Assembly: GCA_963783355.1 (NCBI GenBank)
Contig: CAWANF010000005.1
Location: 496,001-560,000 of the forward strand
Length of the DNA stretch: 64,000 nucleotides
Source of the DNA: CAWANF01 sp963783355
Lineage (GTDB): Bacteria; Bacteroidota; Rhodothermia; Balneolales; DATFMH01
Reading direction: 5' to 3'
Each line of letters begins with the position of its first letter. Position 1 is the stretch's first letter. The position numbers were made by a program, and so were the translations under genes. This document shows, piece after piece, positions 8,397 to 18,244 of the stretch. The notes below the pieces were generated by a model. It saw only the letters and a program-made list of their open reading frames with translations, had not been told where the DNA came from and did not search any database.

Positions 8397-9197
8397 TTAA
8401 TCTTCTCCGCCTATTTCCCGGTATAAATCAGAAAACTTGCTGGAGATATCTTGTGGTGAACCTTGAATCTTGATAGGCTCAATGTTCAAATCTTTGAAGG
8501 ACTGGTCAAACTCATTTCTAATTTCATTACCAGTAACTACATAATCCGAGTAACGTAACCCGGCCTTAATAAAGTCTATCTTCCCGTCAGATTTTACTTC
8601 ATCGACATTAAAATCTTTCGGCAACCCCATATATTCGAGTATGGAGTCATCAAATAAACCATGATTTACTGGAGTATGCAAATTATAAATTACTTTAGTT
8701 TCTTTAAAAATATCCACATCCTTATAAACTGTTTTCAAAAATACGGGAATAAACCCAGAAGCCCAATCATGACAGTGGATGATATCCGGTTTCCACCCAA
8801 GTTTTAAAACTGTTTCAAGCACGCCTTTATTGTAGAAAACTAATCTTTGATCATTATCCGGATAGAATTTATTGGATTTTGGATCCTGAAATAGTCCTTT
8901 TCTCTCGAAATAAGTATCGTTGTCCAGAAAATAAACCTGCAGCTTCGCATTAGGAATACTGGCAACCTTGATACGCATACTTTCAACTTTATCACCGACC
9001 TGTACTTCAATACCGCTTAAACGGATTACTTCATGAAGCCGGTTTCTCCGATCGTTTATGGATCCGTATTTTGGTAATAATATTCTGATTTCAAAACCTT
9101 TATCCTGTAACGAGGCCGGTAAAAAACGTAATAGATCGGCCGTATTTGTCATCTTGGCAAAAGGCGAAATTTCTGCAGCTGCATATAGTACTTTCAT
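8397..9197 (-). CDS. Single-domain GT5 glycogen/starch synthase-like protein
   Basis: A 266-residue protein matching only the N-terminal (GT5) Rossmann domain of glycogen synthase: MKVLYAAAEISPFAK at the start, then DIIHCHDW and the IYNLHTP-type loop. The normal enzyme has about 480 residues with a second GT1-like domain, which is absent here and cannot be found in any frame downstream, because a lipoprotein gene follows after 38 nt. The ADP-glucose motif KTGGL reads KMTNT. Such short forms are common in Bacteroidota. Context (glgB, malQ upstream) supports a role in glycogen, but catalytic activity is uncertain. Confidence 0.8.
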   Translation of the reverse strand: MKVLYAAAEISPFAKMTNTADLLRFLPASLQDKGFEIRILLPKYGSINDRRNRLHEVIRLSGIEVQVGDKVESMRIKVASIPNAKLQVYFLDNDTYFERKGLFQDPKSNKFYPDNDQRLVFYNKGVLETVLKLGWKPDIIHCHDWASGFIPVFLKTVYKDVDIFKETKVIYNLHTPVNHGLFDDSILEYMGLPKDFNVDEVKSDGKIDFIKAGLRYSDYVVTGNEIRNEFDQSFKDLNIEPIKIQGSPQDISSKFSDLYREIGGED

Positions 9198-9219
9198 TCT
9201 CTTTTATTCTGTTAAATAA

Positions 9220-10044
9220 CTATTGAGATTCTTTATCCCCTATGGATTCGTCGGAACTTATATCGAATTGCCCCAGGCTTCCATCCAACGAAAAGAATTC
9301 GAACAATGTATCACCACGAAGACCTAAACGAAGTGTTTCCAACGGTATTACTTCGGCCGGCTGTATATTACCAAGATTTACATTCGAACCGAATTTTTTA
9401 ATAAACCAGACCTGCTGCTGTTTCTGTGGAGCTTCAAAAATCAGGTGATCCATATCAACCTGGTCCACAATTTCATCAATCAGTCCTGACCGAATTTCCC
9501 CGTTTGGCCGAAATACCCCTACTGTTCCACTTTCCCTGGCTTCACAAATGACTTTCCAGGCACCGGCTTCCAGTTCCGTTTGAATCATCTTCACCCATTT
9601 ATAAGGCGGTATAATGTCATTTGGATTTTTGCTACCTACTTCTGATAAAACTGTAAAATTCTTACTGAGTTCCGAGATGATATTGATCTTTTTCTCCTGT
9701 GATAACCAAATCGTCCCGTTTGAAACTTCAACATGACCAATACCGAGGTGATCTAACAAGTGCAGATAATTATCCAATTGATCCCTGAGTACATATGCTT
9801 CAAAAAGGGTTCCCCCCAGGTAAACAGGAATGTTTTCACTTTGATAAATCTTTATTTTTTCTTCGACATTGGGCGTAACGTACGAAGTACCCCAACCCAG
9901 TTTTACGATATCTGTATGACCGGCAGATGTTTCCATAAAATCCTCAGCTTGCCGCACACTCAGCCCTTTATCCAGGACAAGCGTTAAGCCATTATTCCTG
10001 GGTTTGTCTGATCTTTTTGGAAGATTACTCAATCCGAACTTCAT
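9220..10044 (-). CDS. comA: Phosphosulfolactate synthase ComA
   Basis: ComA adds sulfite to phosphoenolpyruvate to give (2R)-phospho-3-sulfolactate. The 274-residue protein shows family features: LTLVLDKGLS near the start, DIVKLGWGTS, VYLGGTLFE, IEVS-type strand HVEVSNG, EVGSKN, and a TIM-barrel end with FEAPQKQQQ and GLRGDT. First described for coenzyme M synthesis in methanogens, it also occurs in Bacillus and some Bacteroidota, where sulfolactate is a solute or a sulfonolipid precursor. It sits between malQ and glgA in the glycogen run, an unexpected place. The next enzyme, ComB, is encoded at 32728-33462. Confidence 0.9.
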   Translation of the reverse strand: MKFGLSNLPKRSDKPRNNGLTLVLDKGLSVRQAEDFMETSAGHTDIVKLGWGTSYVTPNVEEKIKIYQSENIPVYLGGTLFEAYVLRDQLDNYLHLLDHLGIGHVEVSNGTIWLSQEKKINIISELSKNFTVLSEVGSKNPNDIIPPYKWVKMIQTELEAGAWKVICEARESGTVGVFRPNGEIRSGLIDEIVDQVDMDHLIFEAPQKQQQVWFIKKFGSNVNLGNIQPAEVIPLETLRLGLRGDTLFEFFSLDGSLGQFDISSDESIGDKESQ

Positions 10045-10108
10045 AATATAGAATTAGAATAAAAAATATATCTGACGAATTTACTAATTAGAACCCACTT
10101 TATAAAGC

Positions 10109-11659
10109 TTAACTAACTTCTTCAGTTTGAATTGAAACAAGGTTAGCATCACTGACCCCATCTTTACCATTTCTGTTTGACAATTTAACAAGGTAACGAA
10201 TATACTCGCGGTCAACATGTTCCAGCATGTCAGGAGTATAGCTCCAGGCCCAGTTTCCGGACGATGTGCCCGGATAATTCATCCTGTGACGGGTATCTAA
10301 GTTCATAAAATCCTGCAATGGGAAAATAGCTATTTTGGCAACCGACAACATTCCAACGCGAATAAGTTCCCAGTTAATCCTGCTTCCGTCGGAACGCGTG
10401 TATTCCCTTGCCCGATGTTTTTCCAAATCCGTGGCACTATTATACCAGCCAATGGTTGTATCATTATCGTGGGTTCCGGTATAAATAAGGCAATTGCTGT
10501 TTTCGAAATTATGAGGCAGAAAACCGTTGGCTTCATTATCTGAAAAAGCAAATTGTAATATTTTCATACCCGGGAAATTAAACCGATCCCGTAACTCAAT
10601 AACTTCATTTGTTAAAACGCCCAAATCCTCAGCAATAATCGGAAGATCCCCTAATTCTTTTTTGATGGCGTTAAACAATTTCGCTCCCGGGCCTTTTACC
10701 CATCGTCCCATTATCGCCGTTTTTTCCGTTGCTTTAACCTCCCAGTATGCTTCAAAACCACGAAAGTGATCTACACGGATGGCGTCAAACAAACTAAACA
10801 TCTGATCAAAACGATGAATCCACCATTCAAAACCCTGCTTTTCCATTTGTTTCCAGCGGTAAAGCGGATTCCCCCAAAGTTGCCCGGTTTCACTGAAATA
10901 ATCCGGTGGTACACCCGAAACCAGAACCCGGTTTCCATTTTCATCAACTTCAAATAACTCGGTATGGGACCATACATCCGAGCTGTTATGATCTACGAAA
11001 ATGGGAATATCACCAATGATGAAAATCTTCTTTTGGGCGGCATAACCCCTTAATTGAAACCATTGATCAAAAAATTCAAACTGAACCCAGCTATGAAAGG
11101 CGATTTCTTCAGCCAGCTTTTTCCGGTATTTCTCAATAGCTTTTTTATTTCTCTTTGCAATATCCTTATCCCAGAAATTCCATGGCTTTTTATCAAAATA
11201 ATCGCGACAAGCCATGAATAACACATAATCACTTAACCAGTAATCATTTTCTGATTTAAAATCTTCAAATCGTTTCAGAGTCTGTTCATCCGATTCTTCA
11301 TAAAATCGTTTTGAAGCAATCGATAACAGGTGATCTTTTATTTCGAAAGCTTTCTCATAGTCTACTTCATATGAGTATGGAACCGTGTTTTCATTCACTT
11401 CATCATGGGTCAGCAGATTTTTTTCCACAAGAATATCCGGACTGATGAGGTAATGGTTTCCGGCAAAAGCCGAATAACTCATATATGGAGAATTCCCATA
11501 TCCAATTGGGCCTAATGGTAAAATCTGCCAAACGGATTGATCGGTTTCTTCTAAAAAATCAATGAATTTCCTGGCAGCAGGCCCCAAATCTCCAATACCA
11601 TATACTGTTGGAAAAGACGTTGGGTGAACCAACGTTCCTGTCGATCGTTTTATATTCAT
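10109..11659 (-). CDS. malQ: 4-alpha-glucanotransferase (GH77 amylomaltase)
   Basis: This disproportionating enzyme moves maltosyl and longer glucan segments between alpha-1,4-glucans and helps recycle short chains left by phosphorylase. The 516 residues are a normal bacterial GH77 length. Catalytic residues can be placed: nucleophile Asp297 (IRVDHFRGF), acid/base Glu344 (IIAEDLG) and Asp398 (GTHDND). The N-terminus (GTLVHPTSFPTVYGIGDLG) and LPLGPIGYGNSPY are typical of the thermophile/plastid-like type. It is 31 nt downstream of glgB. Confidence 0.95.
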   Translation of the reverse strand: MNIKRSTGTLVHPTSFPTVYGIGDLGPAARKFIDFLEETDQSVWQILPLGPIGYGNSPYMSYSAFAGNHYLISPDILVEKNLLTHDEVNENTVPYSYEVDYEKAFEIKDHLLSIASKRFYEESDEQTLKRFEDFKSENDYWLSDYVLFMACRDYFDKKPWNFWDKDIAKRNKKAIEKYRKKLAEEIAFHSWVQFEFFDQWFQLRGYAAQKKIFIIGDIPIFVDHNSSDVWSHTELFEVDENGNRVLVSGVPPDYFSETGQLWGNPLYRWKQMEKQGFEWWIHRFDQMFSLFDAIRVDHFRGFEAYWEVKATEKTAIMGRWVKGPGAKLFNAIKKELGDLPIIAEDLGVLTNEVIELRDRFNFPGMKILQFAFSDNEANGFLPHNFENSNCLIYTGTHDNDTTIGWYNSATDLEKHRAREYTRSDGSRINWELIRVGMLSVAKIAIFPLQDFMNLDTRHRMNYPGTSSGNWAWSYTPDMLEHVDREYIRYLVKLSNRNGKDGVSDANLVSIQTEEVS

Positions 11660-11690
11660 AAACTGAAGCTATCCAATAATTACTTAGATC

Positions 11691-13901
11691 TTAACTTTTT
11701 TTCAAAATAATGCCAGCTAAAGGTGGCAATGTCAATGTCAGATGAAACGGTTTGCCCTGCCATTGTGCGGGATAAGTGTGCAGAGCTGAATTTACGACAT
11801 TACTACCACCAAATTCTACTGAATCACTATTTAAGATCTCATTATAAATTCCCTCTTCGGGTACACCAATTTTATAATCATTCCTTACTACGGGCGTAAA
11901 GTTAAATATACCAATCAGTGACTCTTTTTTCTCATTACTAAACCGGGAGAATGAAATGACACTATTATCCACATCTGAAAAATCAATCCATTCGAAGCCC
12001 TGCCAATCGTAGTCTACTTCATACATTGAGGGCTCTCTCTTGTATGTGTTATTTAACTCTCTGACGATATTCTGAATACCTCTGTGTGAATCCCATTCTA
12101 AAAGATTCCACTCAAGCTCCCATTGACTGTTCCATTCAGACCATTGGCCTATTTCACAGCCCATAAATAAGAGCTTTTTTCCGGGATGCATAAACATGTA
12201 CGTTAACAAAAGCCGGAAATTAGCCATTTTCTGCCAATCGTCGCCCGGCATTTTGCTCAACATCGAATGTTTCATATGTACGACTTCATCATGGGAAAAC
12301 GGGAGAATAAAATTCTCAGTAAAAGCGTAAATAAGTGAAAATGTAATTTGATTATGGTGATGTTTCCGAAAGACCGGATCGATTTCCATATACTTAAGGG
12401 TGTCGTTCATCCAGCCCATATTCCACTTATAATCAAATCCTAAACCCCCCATATAGGTTGGTTTCGAAACCATTGGCCAGGCTGTAGACTCTTCCGCGGC
12501 TGTTACAATTCCGGGATATTCAAGATGAGCCACTTCATTAAACTTTCTCAGAAAATCGATGGCTTCAAGATTTTCCCTTCCACCATATTTATTCGGAATC
12601 CACTCGTTCTCTTCACGGGAATAATCCAGGTAAAGCATCGATGCCACAGCATCAACACGCAGCCCGTCTATATGATAATAATCGAACCAGAACAAACCAT
12701 TGGAAATCAGGAAATTTTTAACTTCCGTCCGGCCATAATTAAAAATACTCGTTCCCCAGTCTTTGTGTTCACCCTGTCGCGGATCGGCATGTTCGTATAA
12801 ATGTGTACCGTCGAAATTATAGAGGCCATGCTCGTCTTTCGCAAAATGAGCAGGAACCCAATCGAGGATTACTCCGATATCATTTTGATGGCACACGTCC
12901 ACAAAATGCATAAAATCTTTAGGCGAACCATACCGGCTGGTAGGGGCATAATAACCGGTGATCTGATATCCCCAGGAAGGATCGTACGGATGTTCAGCTA
13001 TCGGGAGTAACTCGATATGAGTATATCCAAGAGATTTCACATAAGGAACCAATTCATCAGCCAGTTCCCTGTAACTCAAAAAACCATCTTCTGAACCGTC
13101 TTTTTTTCGTTTCCATGAACCCAAATGGATTTCATAAACCGAAACCGGAGCATTCAACGATTGCTTATCTGCCCTTTTCTTAATCCAGGATTCGTCTTTC
13201 CAGTCATATCCGTCAATACTATAAACGACCGATGCCGTACTCGGCCTTTTTTCGGAACAAAATCCATAGGGGTCCGCTTTTAGCAATGGCAATTCGAAGT
13301 GAGCAACTTTTACTTCATATTTATAATTGCTCCCTTCATCGACATCCGGTATAAAAATTTCCCAGATTCCCTGCTCATGATACTTTCGCATCGGGTATAC
13401 ACGCCCATCCCAGTTATTGAAATCTCCAACCACGCTGACGCGGGTTGCTGCAGGAGCTGAAACCACAAAATGAGTACCTTTGACCCCCTTACTTTCTCTG
13501 ATATGGGTGCCCATCAACTGATATGCTTTAGCATGGTTTCCCTCGCCCCAAATTTGCAGGTCAAAATCACTGATTAACGGTTCAAAAGAATAGGGATCGT
13601 AACGATATATGGATTTTTTGGAATTGGTAACAATATGATATTTATAAGAAAATGCGCTCTTTTTATCCGTAAAAACAGCTTCGTAAAATCCATCCGGATC
13701 CAGACGTTTCATTTTTGTCTCGGTTCCGTCATCCGTCACTACCGACACGGATCTAACCCCTGGAATAAAAGCTCGAATAGCAATAGCATTCTTATTATCT
13801 TTCTTAACCTGATGAATACCCAGAATTGAGAATGGATCACCATGAAGGCCTTTTGTCAAACTCTTAATATTTTTCTTTAACTCTAATGCGGTTTGAATCA
13901 T
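11691..13901 (-). CDS. glgB: 1,4-alpha-glucan branching enzyme GlgB
   Basis: GlgB introduces alpha-1,6 branches into glycogen. The 736-residue enzyme has the full-length layout: an N-terminal extra beta-domain (to about 115), a CBM48 domain with FNNWDGR (161-167), the GH13 barrel and a C-terminal beta-domain. Catalytic residues are Asp417 (GLRVDAVA), Glu470 (AAEEST) and Asp538 (FSHDEV), spaced exactly as in the Escherichia coli enzyme. It is the first gene of the minus-strand run ending at the TPR gene. It diverges from the LolC/E-like gene across 112 AT-rich bases that should hold both promoters. Confidence 0.97.
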   Translation of the reverse strand: MIQTALELKKNIKSLTKGLHGDPFSILGIHQVKKDNKNAIAIRAFIPGVRSVSVVTDDGTETKMKRLDPDGFYEAVFTDKKSAFSYKYHIVTNSKKSIYRYDPYSFEPLISDFDLQIWGEGNHAKAYQLMGTHIRESKGVKGTHFVVSAPAATRVSVVGDFNNWDGRVYPMRKYHEQGIWEIFIPDVDEGSNYKYEVKVAHFELPLLKADPYGFCSEKRPSTASVVYSIDGYDWKDESWIKKRADKQSLNAPVSVYEIHLGSWKRKKDGSEDGFLSYRELADELVPYVKSLGYTHIELLPIAEHPYDPSWGYQITGYYAPTSRYGSPKDFMHFVDVCHQNDIGVILDWVPAHFAKDEHGLYNFDGTHLYEHADPRQGEHKDWGTSIFNYGRTEVKNFLISNGLFWFDYYHIDGLRVDAVASMLYLDYSREENEWIPNKYGGRENLEAIDFLRKFNEVAHLEYPGIVTAAEESTAWPMVSKPTYMGGLGFDYKWNMGWMNDTLKYMEIDPVFRKHHHNQITFSLIYAFTENFILPFSHDEVVHMKHSMLSKMPGDDWQKMANFRLLLTYMFMHPGKKLLFMGCEIGQWSEWNSQWELEWNLLEWDSHRGIQNIVRELNNTYKREPSMYEVDYDWQGFEWIDFSDVDNSVISFSRFSNEKKESLIGIFNFTPVVRNDYKIGVPEEGIYNEILNSDSVEFGGSNVVNSALHTYPAQWQGKPFHLTLTLPPLAGIILKKS

Positions 13902-14013
13902 AAATGTTCAAATAATTGACAGATAAGAGGTTTAAAATAAAAAAAATTACACTAACTTTTTCCTTTTTTATGATATTAGTAACGGTTTCAAACCACTGTT
14001 TTCTTGTCCATTT

Positions 14014-15246
14014 ATGAAGGTCACTAATTTAATTGCACGTCGGTACCTGTTTTCCCGGCAACATATCTCCCTTATATCGACTCTAACAATGATTAGTATT
14101 GCCGGAGTTACGATTGGTACAGCCCTTCTGATTGTGGTTTTATCCGTTTTCAATGGCTTTTTTGACCTGGTAAAAAACCTGCTTCTATCCTATGAGCCCG
14201 ATATCCGAATAGAATCAATGGCTCAGCGTTCTTTCGTTTTCTCTAAACAGATTCAGGATGATTTATCTAAAATTCCTGATATACGAATGATTTCTCCTTA
14301 TGCCCAGGGCAAATGTATCCTGGCGCACAATACAGAACGCGACAAAGTGGTGATCGTTCGGGGCATCCTGCCTGATCGCTTTTTCCCGCTTACAGAACAC
14401 AAAAACAGCATTACGGACGGTTCATTCAACCTGAGCGTACAAAATAAAATACCGGGACTCCTAATAGGTGATCAGCTCCGGGATCAGCTGGGGCTGGATA
14501 TCGGGAATACGGTAGCCCTGATGAGTGCAGCCGGCATGCAAAAGGCCTTAACAGAATTTACAGGGCCAAATACTTATCGGTTTGATATACGCGGTTCATT
14601 TGAATTGCGGCAAATTTTCGAAGGTTCGGTTGTATTCATTGATCTTCGGGCTGCCCAGCGATTATTCCATATGAGGAACGGCATCTCCGGCATAGATATA
14701 AAATTGAGCAATCACGAAGAGGCCGCCGGAGTAAAAGATCAGCTCCAAAAAATTTTGGGTGATCAATATACCGTCAAAACATGGTACGATTTACAGAAAC
14801 CACTCTATGACGTGATGTCTTTGGAAAAATGGGCTGCCTATTTAATCCTGATGATCATCGTTTTGGTTGCAGTGTTAAACATCGTTGGTTCCCTGACCAT
14901 GATTGTCCTTCAGAAGAACCGGGATATCGGAATTATGCTCACATTGGGTTTCAGTCCGAAGAAAATCCGTAATGTATTCCTGAAACAGGGGCTTTTCGTA
15001 GGAATTATCGGGTGTGGGTTAGGAGGTTTTATTGGCCTGGCGCTTAGCTGGCTTCAACAGGTTTATGGGTTTGTAAAACTGCCCGGAAGCCGATCCTTTA
15101 TCGTAAACGCCTACCCGGTTCACATTCAGCTGACCGATGTGCTCATTATTCTAATCGGCAGCCTGATTCTCTGCCTGCTGGCCAGCTGGTATCCTGCAAA
15201 ACGCGCATCCAGGGTGGAACCGGCCGAAGCTATTCGCTATGAATAA
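14014..15246 (+). CDS. LolC/LolE-like ABC transporter permease (FtsX family)
   Basis: A 410-residue inner-membrane protein with the LolC/E layout: one transmembrane helix near residues 22-45, a large periplasmic domain (about 50-265) and three C-terminal helices in an FtsX domain. The GRRY-like start (LIARRYLFSRQ) and the end WYPAKRASRVEPAEAIRYE are family hallmarks. LolCDE releases lipoproteins from the inner membrane to LolA, and a lolA gene lies at 29618-30253. No lolD ATPase gene is adjacent. Its last 10 bp overlap the 3' end of the convergent MurF-like gene. Confidence 0.88.
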   Translation: MKVTNLIARRYLFSRQHISLISTLTMISIAGVTIGTALLIVVLSVFNGFFDLVKNLLLSYEPDIRIESMAQRSFVFSKQIQDDLSKIPDIRMISPYAQGKCILAHNTERDKVVIVRGILPDRFFPLTEHKNSITDGSFNLSVQNKIPGLLIGDQLRDQLGLDIGNTVALMSAAGMQKALTEFTGPNTYRFDIRGSFELRQIFEGSVVFIDLRAAQRLFHMRNGISGIDIKLSNHEEAAGVKDQLQKILGDQYTVKTWYDLQKPLYDVMSLEKWAAYLILMIIVLVAVLNIVGSLTMIVLQKNRDIGIMLTLGFSPKKIRNVFLKQGLFVGIIGCGLGGFIGLALSWLQQVYGFVKLPGSRSFIVNAYPVHIQLTDVLIILIGSLILCLLASWYPAKRASRVEPAEAIRYE

Positions 15247-16892
15247 TTTTTAACCTTTTCATTGTAGGTATCAGGTAAGTCATTTTCATACAGAACAACA
15301 TCACCTGAATTCATATACTCTTTTAAATAATCATTTGCTTCAAACAGGCTGTTGACGACTATGACATTATTGTAATCGTAGCCTGTTTCACGAATACCAT
15401 CCTGGATGGGCTTTGTCTGGCTTTGCCCCACCAATATCACTTTATCCAGCATGGCACGACCGATTTTTGTTCCTAATTTTTTATTTTCTTCGTACTCTTT
15501 TGGCCCCAATTCAATCATACCCGGTGTCACAATAATCCGGCGGCCGCTGCTAAACTGAGATAAAATCTCTACCGCGTTCCCGGCCCCGATTGGATTTGAA
15601 TTGAAGGCATCGTCGATAATCATTTTTCCATCCAGGTTTTTTAGTTCCAGGCGATGTTCTACCGGTTTGATATTTTGAATGGCCAACGCCATGGTTTTTA
15701 ATCTCAATCCCAATTTATAACCGACGCTAATACCTAATAAGATATTCTGGATATTGTGTTTGCCAAGTAATGACGTTTGAATATTTTCTTCCTGTCCATC
15801 CGGCATTTTGACGATAAACCGACACCCATTACTATCGTATTGAATATCTTTTGCGATAATATCGCCCGACTCAATTCCCGCCTTGCAATATTCGAGGTCA
15901 CTTCGCAATTTCTCCATTTCAAGGACAAGCGGGTCATCAGCATTCAATATAGAAAGTCCGTTCATCCTGGTATTTTCAACAATCTCTGCCTTTGTCAATT
16001 GAATGGCCCTCTGGGATCCAAAGGTCTCGAGATGTGCAAACCCAATATTGGTTACCACCGAGATATCGGGCTGTGCTATGTCGCACAGTTCTTTGATATT
16101 ACCTTTGTACCGGGCTCCCATTTCGAGAATTAATACCTGATTCATAGATTGCAAATCATTATTGATCACTTTGCATATACCCATCGGAGTATTGTAACTA
16201 CCCGGTGTGGCACATACACTGAAGCGTTCTTTCAAAATATCCCTGATGATGAATTTTGTGCTGGTTTTACCATAACTGCCGGTAATGGCGATGACTTTCA
16301 ATCCGGACATCTTTCGGATTTTGTTTCTTGCCATATTTTTGAAATGACTCTGCACCGACTGTTCAAATGGGTACATTATCAATGCCGCCGGAAAAATCCA
16401 GAAAGCCATCAAAACATCTGCAATGATCCATGTAAAAGCCAAAACATAAATGTCGAGAAACAGGATACTGTATTGATACGTAATCACAGTACCCCAAAAA
16501 GGTAATAACAGGCTAAAAATCCCAAAAAGAACCGTCAGTCGCATCATCCTGGAAGTAAGAACAAATGGCTTCTTTTGCTTCTCGCGGTATGGTTTGACGG
16601 GGGCAATCCAGAACAAGGCAAATGTTACAATGATGATCGTAGCAGCTGACCTGGTGATGTCTGTGCGAAAGAATACAAAAAGAACGAGCACCAAAAGGTT
16701 TAAAAGGCCATGTTCGTAGGTTAGAACGTTTACCGACCAATGCTTGCGCAGCCAATGCCAATATTCTCCGGATTTATAACCCTCAAGCTGAAAAATATGA
16801 AGGAAAAAACGCCCACGATAAAATAAACGGCGAATCATGGCGACGATGAATAAGACAGCCAGAATGTCTACAACTACAAAATACCCGTTCAA
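15237..16892 (-). CDS. Membrane-anchored MurF-like Mur ligase
   Basis: A 551-residue protein in two parts. Residues 1 to about 185 are hydrophobic with some five or six transmembrane helices. From about 198 it is a Mur ligase: ATP loop TGSYGKTST (204-212), EMGARYKGNI, NIGFAHLETFGS, the DDAFNSNP motif and a C-terminal domain, most like MurF, which adds D-Ala-D-Ala to UDP-MurNAc-tripeptide. Ordinary MurF is soluble and about 450 residues. The TTG start (16890-16892) is preceded by AAGGA five bases upstream. It may be the cell's MurF or a paralogue acting on a lipid-linked substrate; the sequence does not decide. Confidence 0.8.
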   Translation of the reverse strand: MNGYFVVVDILAVLFIVAMIRRLFYRGRFFLHIFQLEGYKSGEYWHWLRKHWSVNVLTYEHGLLNLLVLVLFVFFRTDITRSAATIIIVTFALFWIAPVKPYREKQKKPFVLTSRMMRLTVLFGIFSLLLPFWGTVITYQYSILFLDIYVLAFTWIIADVLMAFWIFPAALIMYPFEQSVQSHFKNMARNKIRKMSGLKVIAITGSYGKTSTKFIIRDILKERFSVCATPGSYNTPMGICKVINNDLQSMNQVLILEMGARYKGNIKELCDIAQPDISVVTNIGFAHLETFGSQRAIQLTKAEIVENTRMNGLSILNADDPLVLEMEKLRSDLEYCKAGIESGDIIAKDIQYDSNGCRFIVKMPDGQEENIQTSLLGKHNIQNILLGISVGYKLGLRLKTMALAIQNIKPVEHRLELKNLDGKMIIDDAFNSNPIGAGNAVEILSQFSSGRRIIVTPGMIELGPKEYEENKKLGTKIGRAMLDKVILVGQSQTKPIQDGIRETGYDYNNVIVVNSLFEANDYLKEYMNSGDVVLYENDLPDTYNEKVKNYS

Positions 16893-17067
16893 AATGTTCC
16901 TTAATAATTTATTAAATTTATGGCTTCAAATCGCTCGAAAAAGCCCTTGTTTTTATAAAGTAAATGTATTGATAAATAATCATCAACGTAATCATGTCGC
17001 TTAATAATATAAGTTATACTATCTTAAGGACCTGATTACTCTTTGTTGACAAAAAAGATTCAAATTT

Positions 17068-18063
17068 ATGAAATTAATTATTCCTATGGCGGGAAAGGGA
17101 ACCCGTTTACGTCCACATACCCACACAACACCAAAACCACTATTAACCGTTGCAGGCACGATGATTATCGAGCGAATTATTCAAACCTTCGATCGTACGC
17201 TGGAACGGGACATTGACGAAATCATTTTTATTCTTGGTGATTTTGGAGAGGAAGTTAAGAAAGAATTGACTGAGATGAGTAATCGCCACAGTGCCAAAGC
17301 GATCTTTCGTAAACAGGATCAGGCTTTGGGAACTGCTCATGCTGTTTATTGTGCTGCTGATGACCTTGAAGGCGAAGTTATCATTGTCTTTGCCGATACA
17401 CTTTTTGATACCAACGATGTTGTTTCTGTCGAAGGTGCAGACAGCGTCATCTGGCTAAAACATGTCGACGATCCTTCCCGTTTCGGCGTAGCTGTACATG
17501 AAGGAGATACGATTACCGATTTTGTTGAAAAACCCAGTAAACCCATCTCTAACCTGGCAATAATCGGGGTGTATTATTTTAAAGAGGGAAAAGATCTGAA
17601 GCGTGAAATCGAATATCTTCTGAATAATAACGTGACGGGACACGGAAATGAATTTCAACTAACAGACGCCCTCGATCGTTTGTTGAAACAAGGTAAGAAA
17701 TTCAAAATTGCAACCGTTGACGAATGGCTTGATTGCGGTACTCTGCCAGCATGGCTTGAAACAACCAAAATCATTTTAAAGAAAGAACAACATTCCTACG
17801 ATTCCGGTTTATACCAAAATACCGAAATCATTCCTCCGGTATTCATTGGTGAAAATGTAACCCTTGAAAATTCAAAAATAGGCCCATTCGCAAGTATTGG
17901 AAACGGATCGGTCGTAAAAGACAGTAGTGTGAATGACAGTATTGTCCTTGAAAATGCCGTTGTCGATAAATCAGAAATAAAAGAGGCCACAATAGGAAAT
18001 CATACGGTCATTAAGAATTTTAAGGGAAGTGCACATCTCGGTGATCATTCTTCAATTCATTAA
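17068..18063 (+). CDS. Sugar-1-phosphate nucleotidyltransferase (RmlA/GlmU-like)
   Basis: A 331-residue cytosolic enzyme joining a sugar-1-phosphate to an NTP. The N-terminal Rossmann-like domain has the signature MAGKGTRLRPHT and the PKPLL motif, with a catalytic Asp in VFADTLFD. From about residue 255, hexapeptide-like repeats (IGENVTLENSKIGPFASIGN) form a short left-handed beta-helix as in acetyl- or glucose-type transferases. Substrate is uncertain: dTDP-, UDP- or ADP-glucose are all possible. Nearby glycogen genes make glucose-1-phosphate plausible. No glgC is seen in the window. Confidence 0.85.
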   Translation: MKLIIPMAGKGTRLRPHTHTTPKPLLTVAGTMIIERIIQTFDRTLERDIDEIIFILGDFGEEVKKELTEMSNRHSAKAIFRKQDQALGTAHAVYCAADDLEGEVIIVFADTLFDTNDVVSVEGADSVIWLKHVDDPSRFGVAVHEGDTITDFVEKPSKPISNLAIIGVYYFKEGKDLKREIEYLLNNNVTGHGNEFQLTDALDRLLKQGKKFKIATVDEWLDCGTLPAWLETTKIILKKEQHSYDSGLYQNTEIIPPVFIGENVTLENSKIGPFASIGNGSVVKDSSVNDSIVLENAVVDKSEIKEATIGNHTVIKNFKGSAHLGDHSSIH

Positions 18064-18244
18064 GCTCTACCATAATTTTGATTAATGGAATGTTTTTTAA
18101 TGCTTTTAGATCTCCATAATCAAAAACATATGCAAAAACCGTATTTTCAAATTAAAGACATGAAAGAACAATCATTGATTCTGTTCTGCACATCACTGAA
18201 AATTTGGCGGTTTAAATATCTATTAAACGACAGGAATTGAGGTT

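Noticed and set aside
15777..16505. Two plus-strand open frames of 118 residues each
   Set aside because: Both are antisense to the Mur ligase domain; Cys/His-rich composition typical of shadow frames.
18076..18125. Imperfect inverted repeat (TTTTGATT...AATCAAAA) between the nucleotidyltransferase and CCA enzyme genes
   Set aside because: AT-only pairing with a bulge and a 23-nt loop and no T-tract; too weak to call a terminator.
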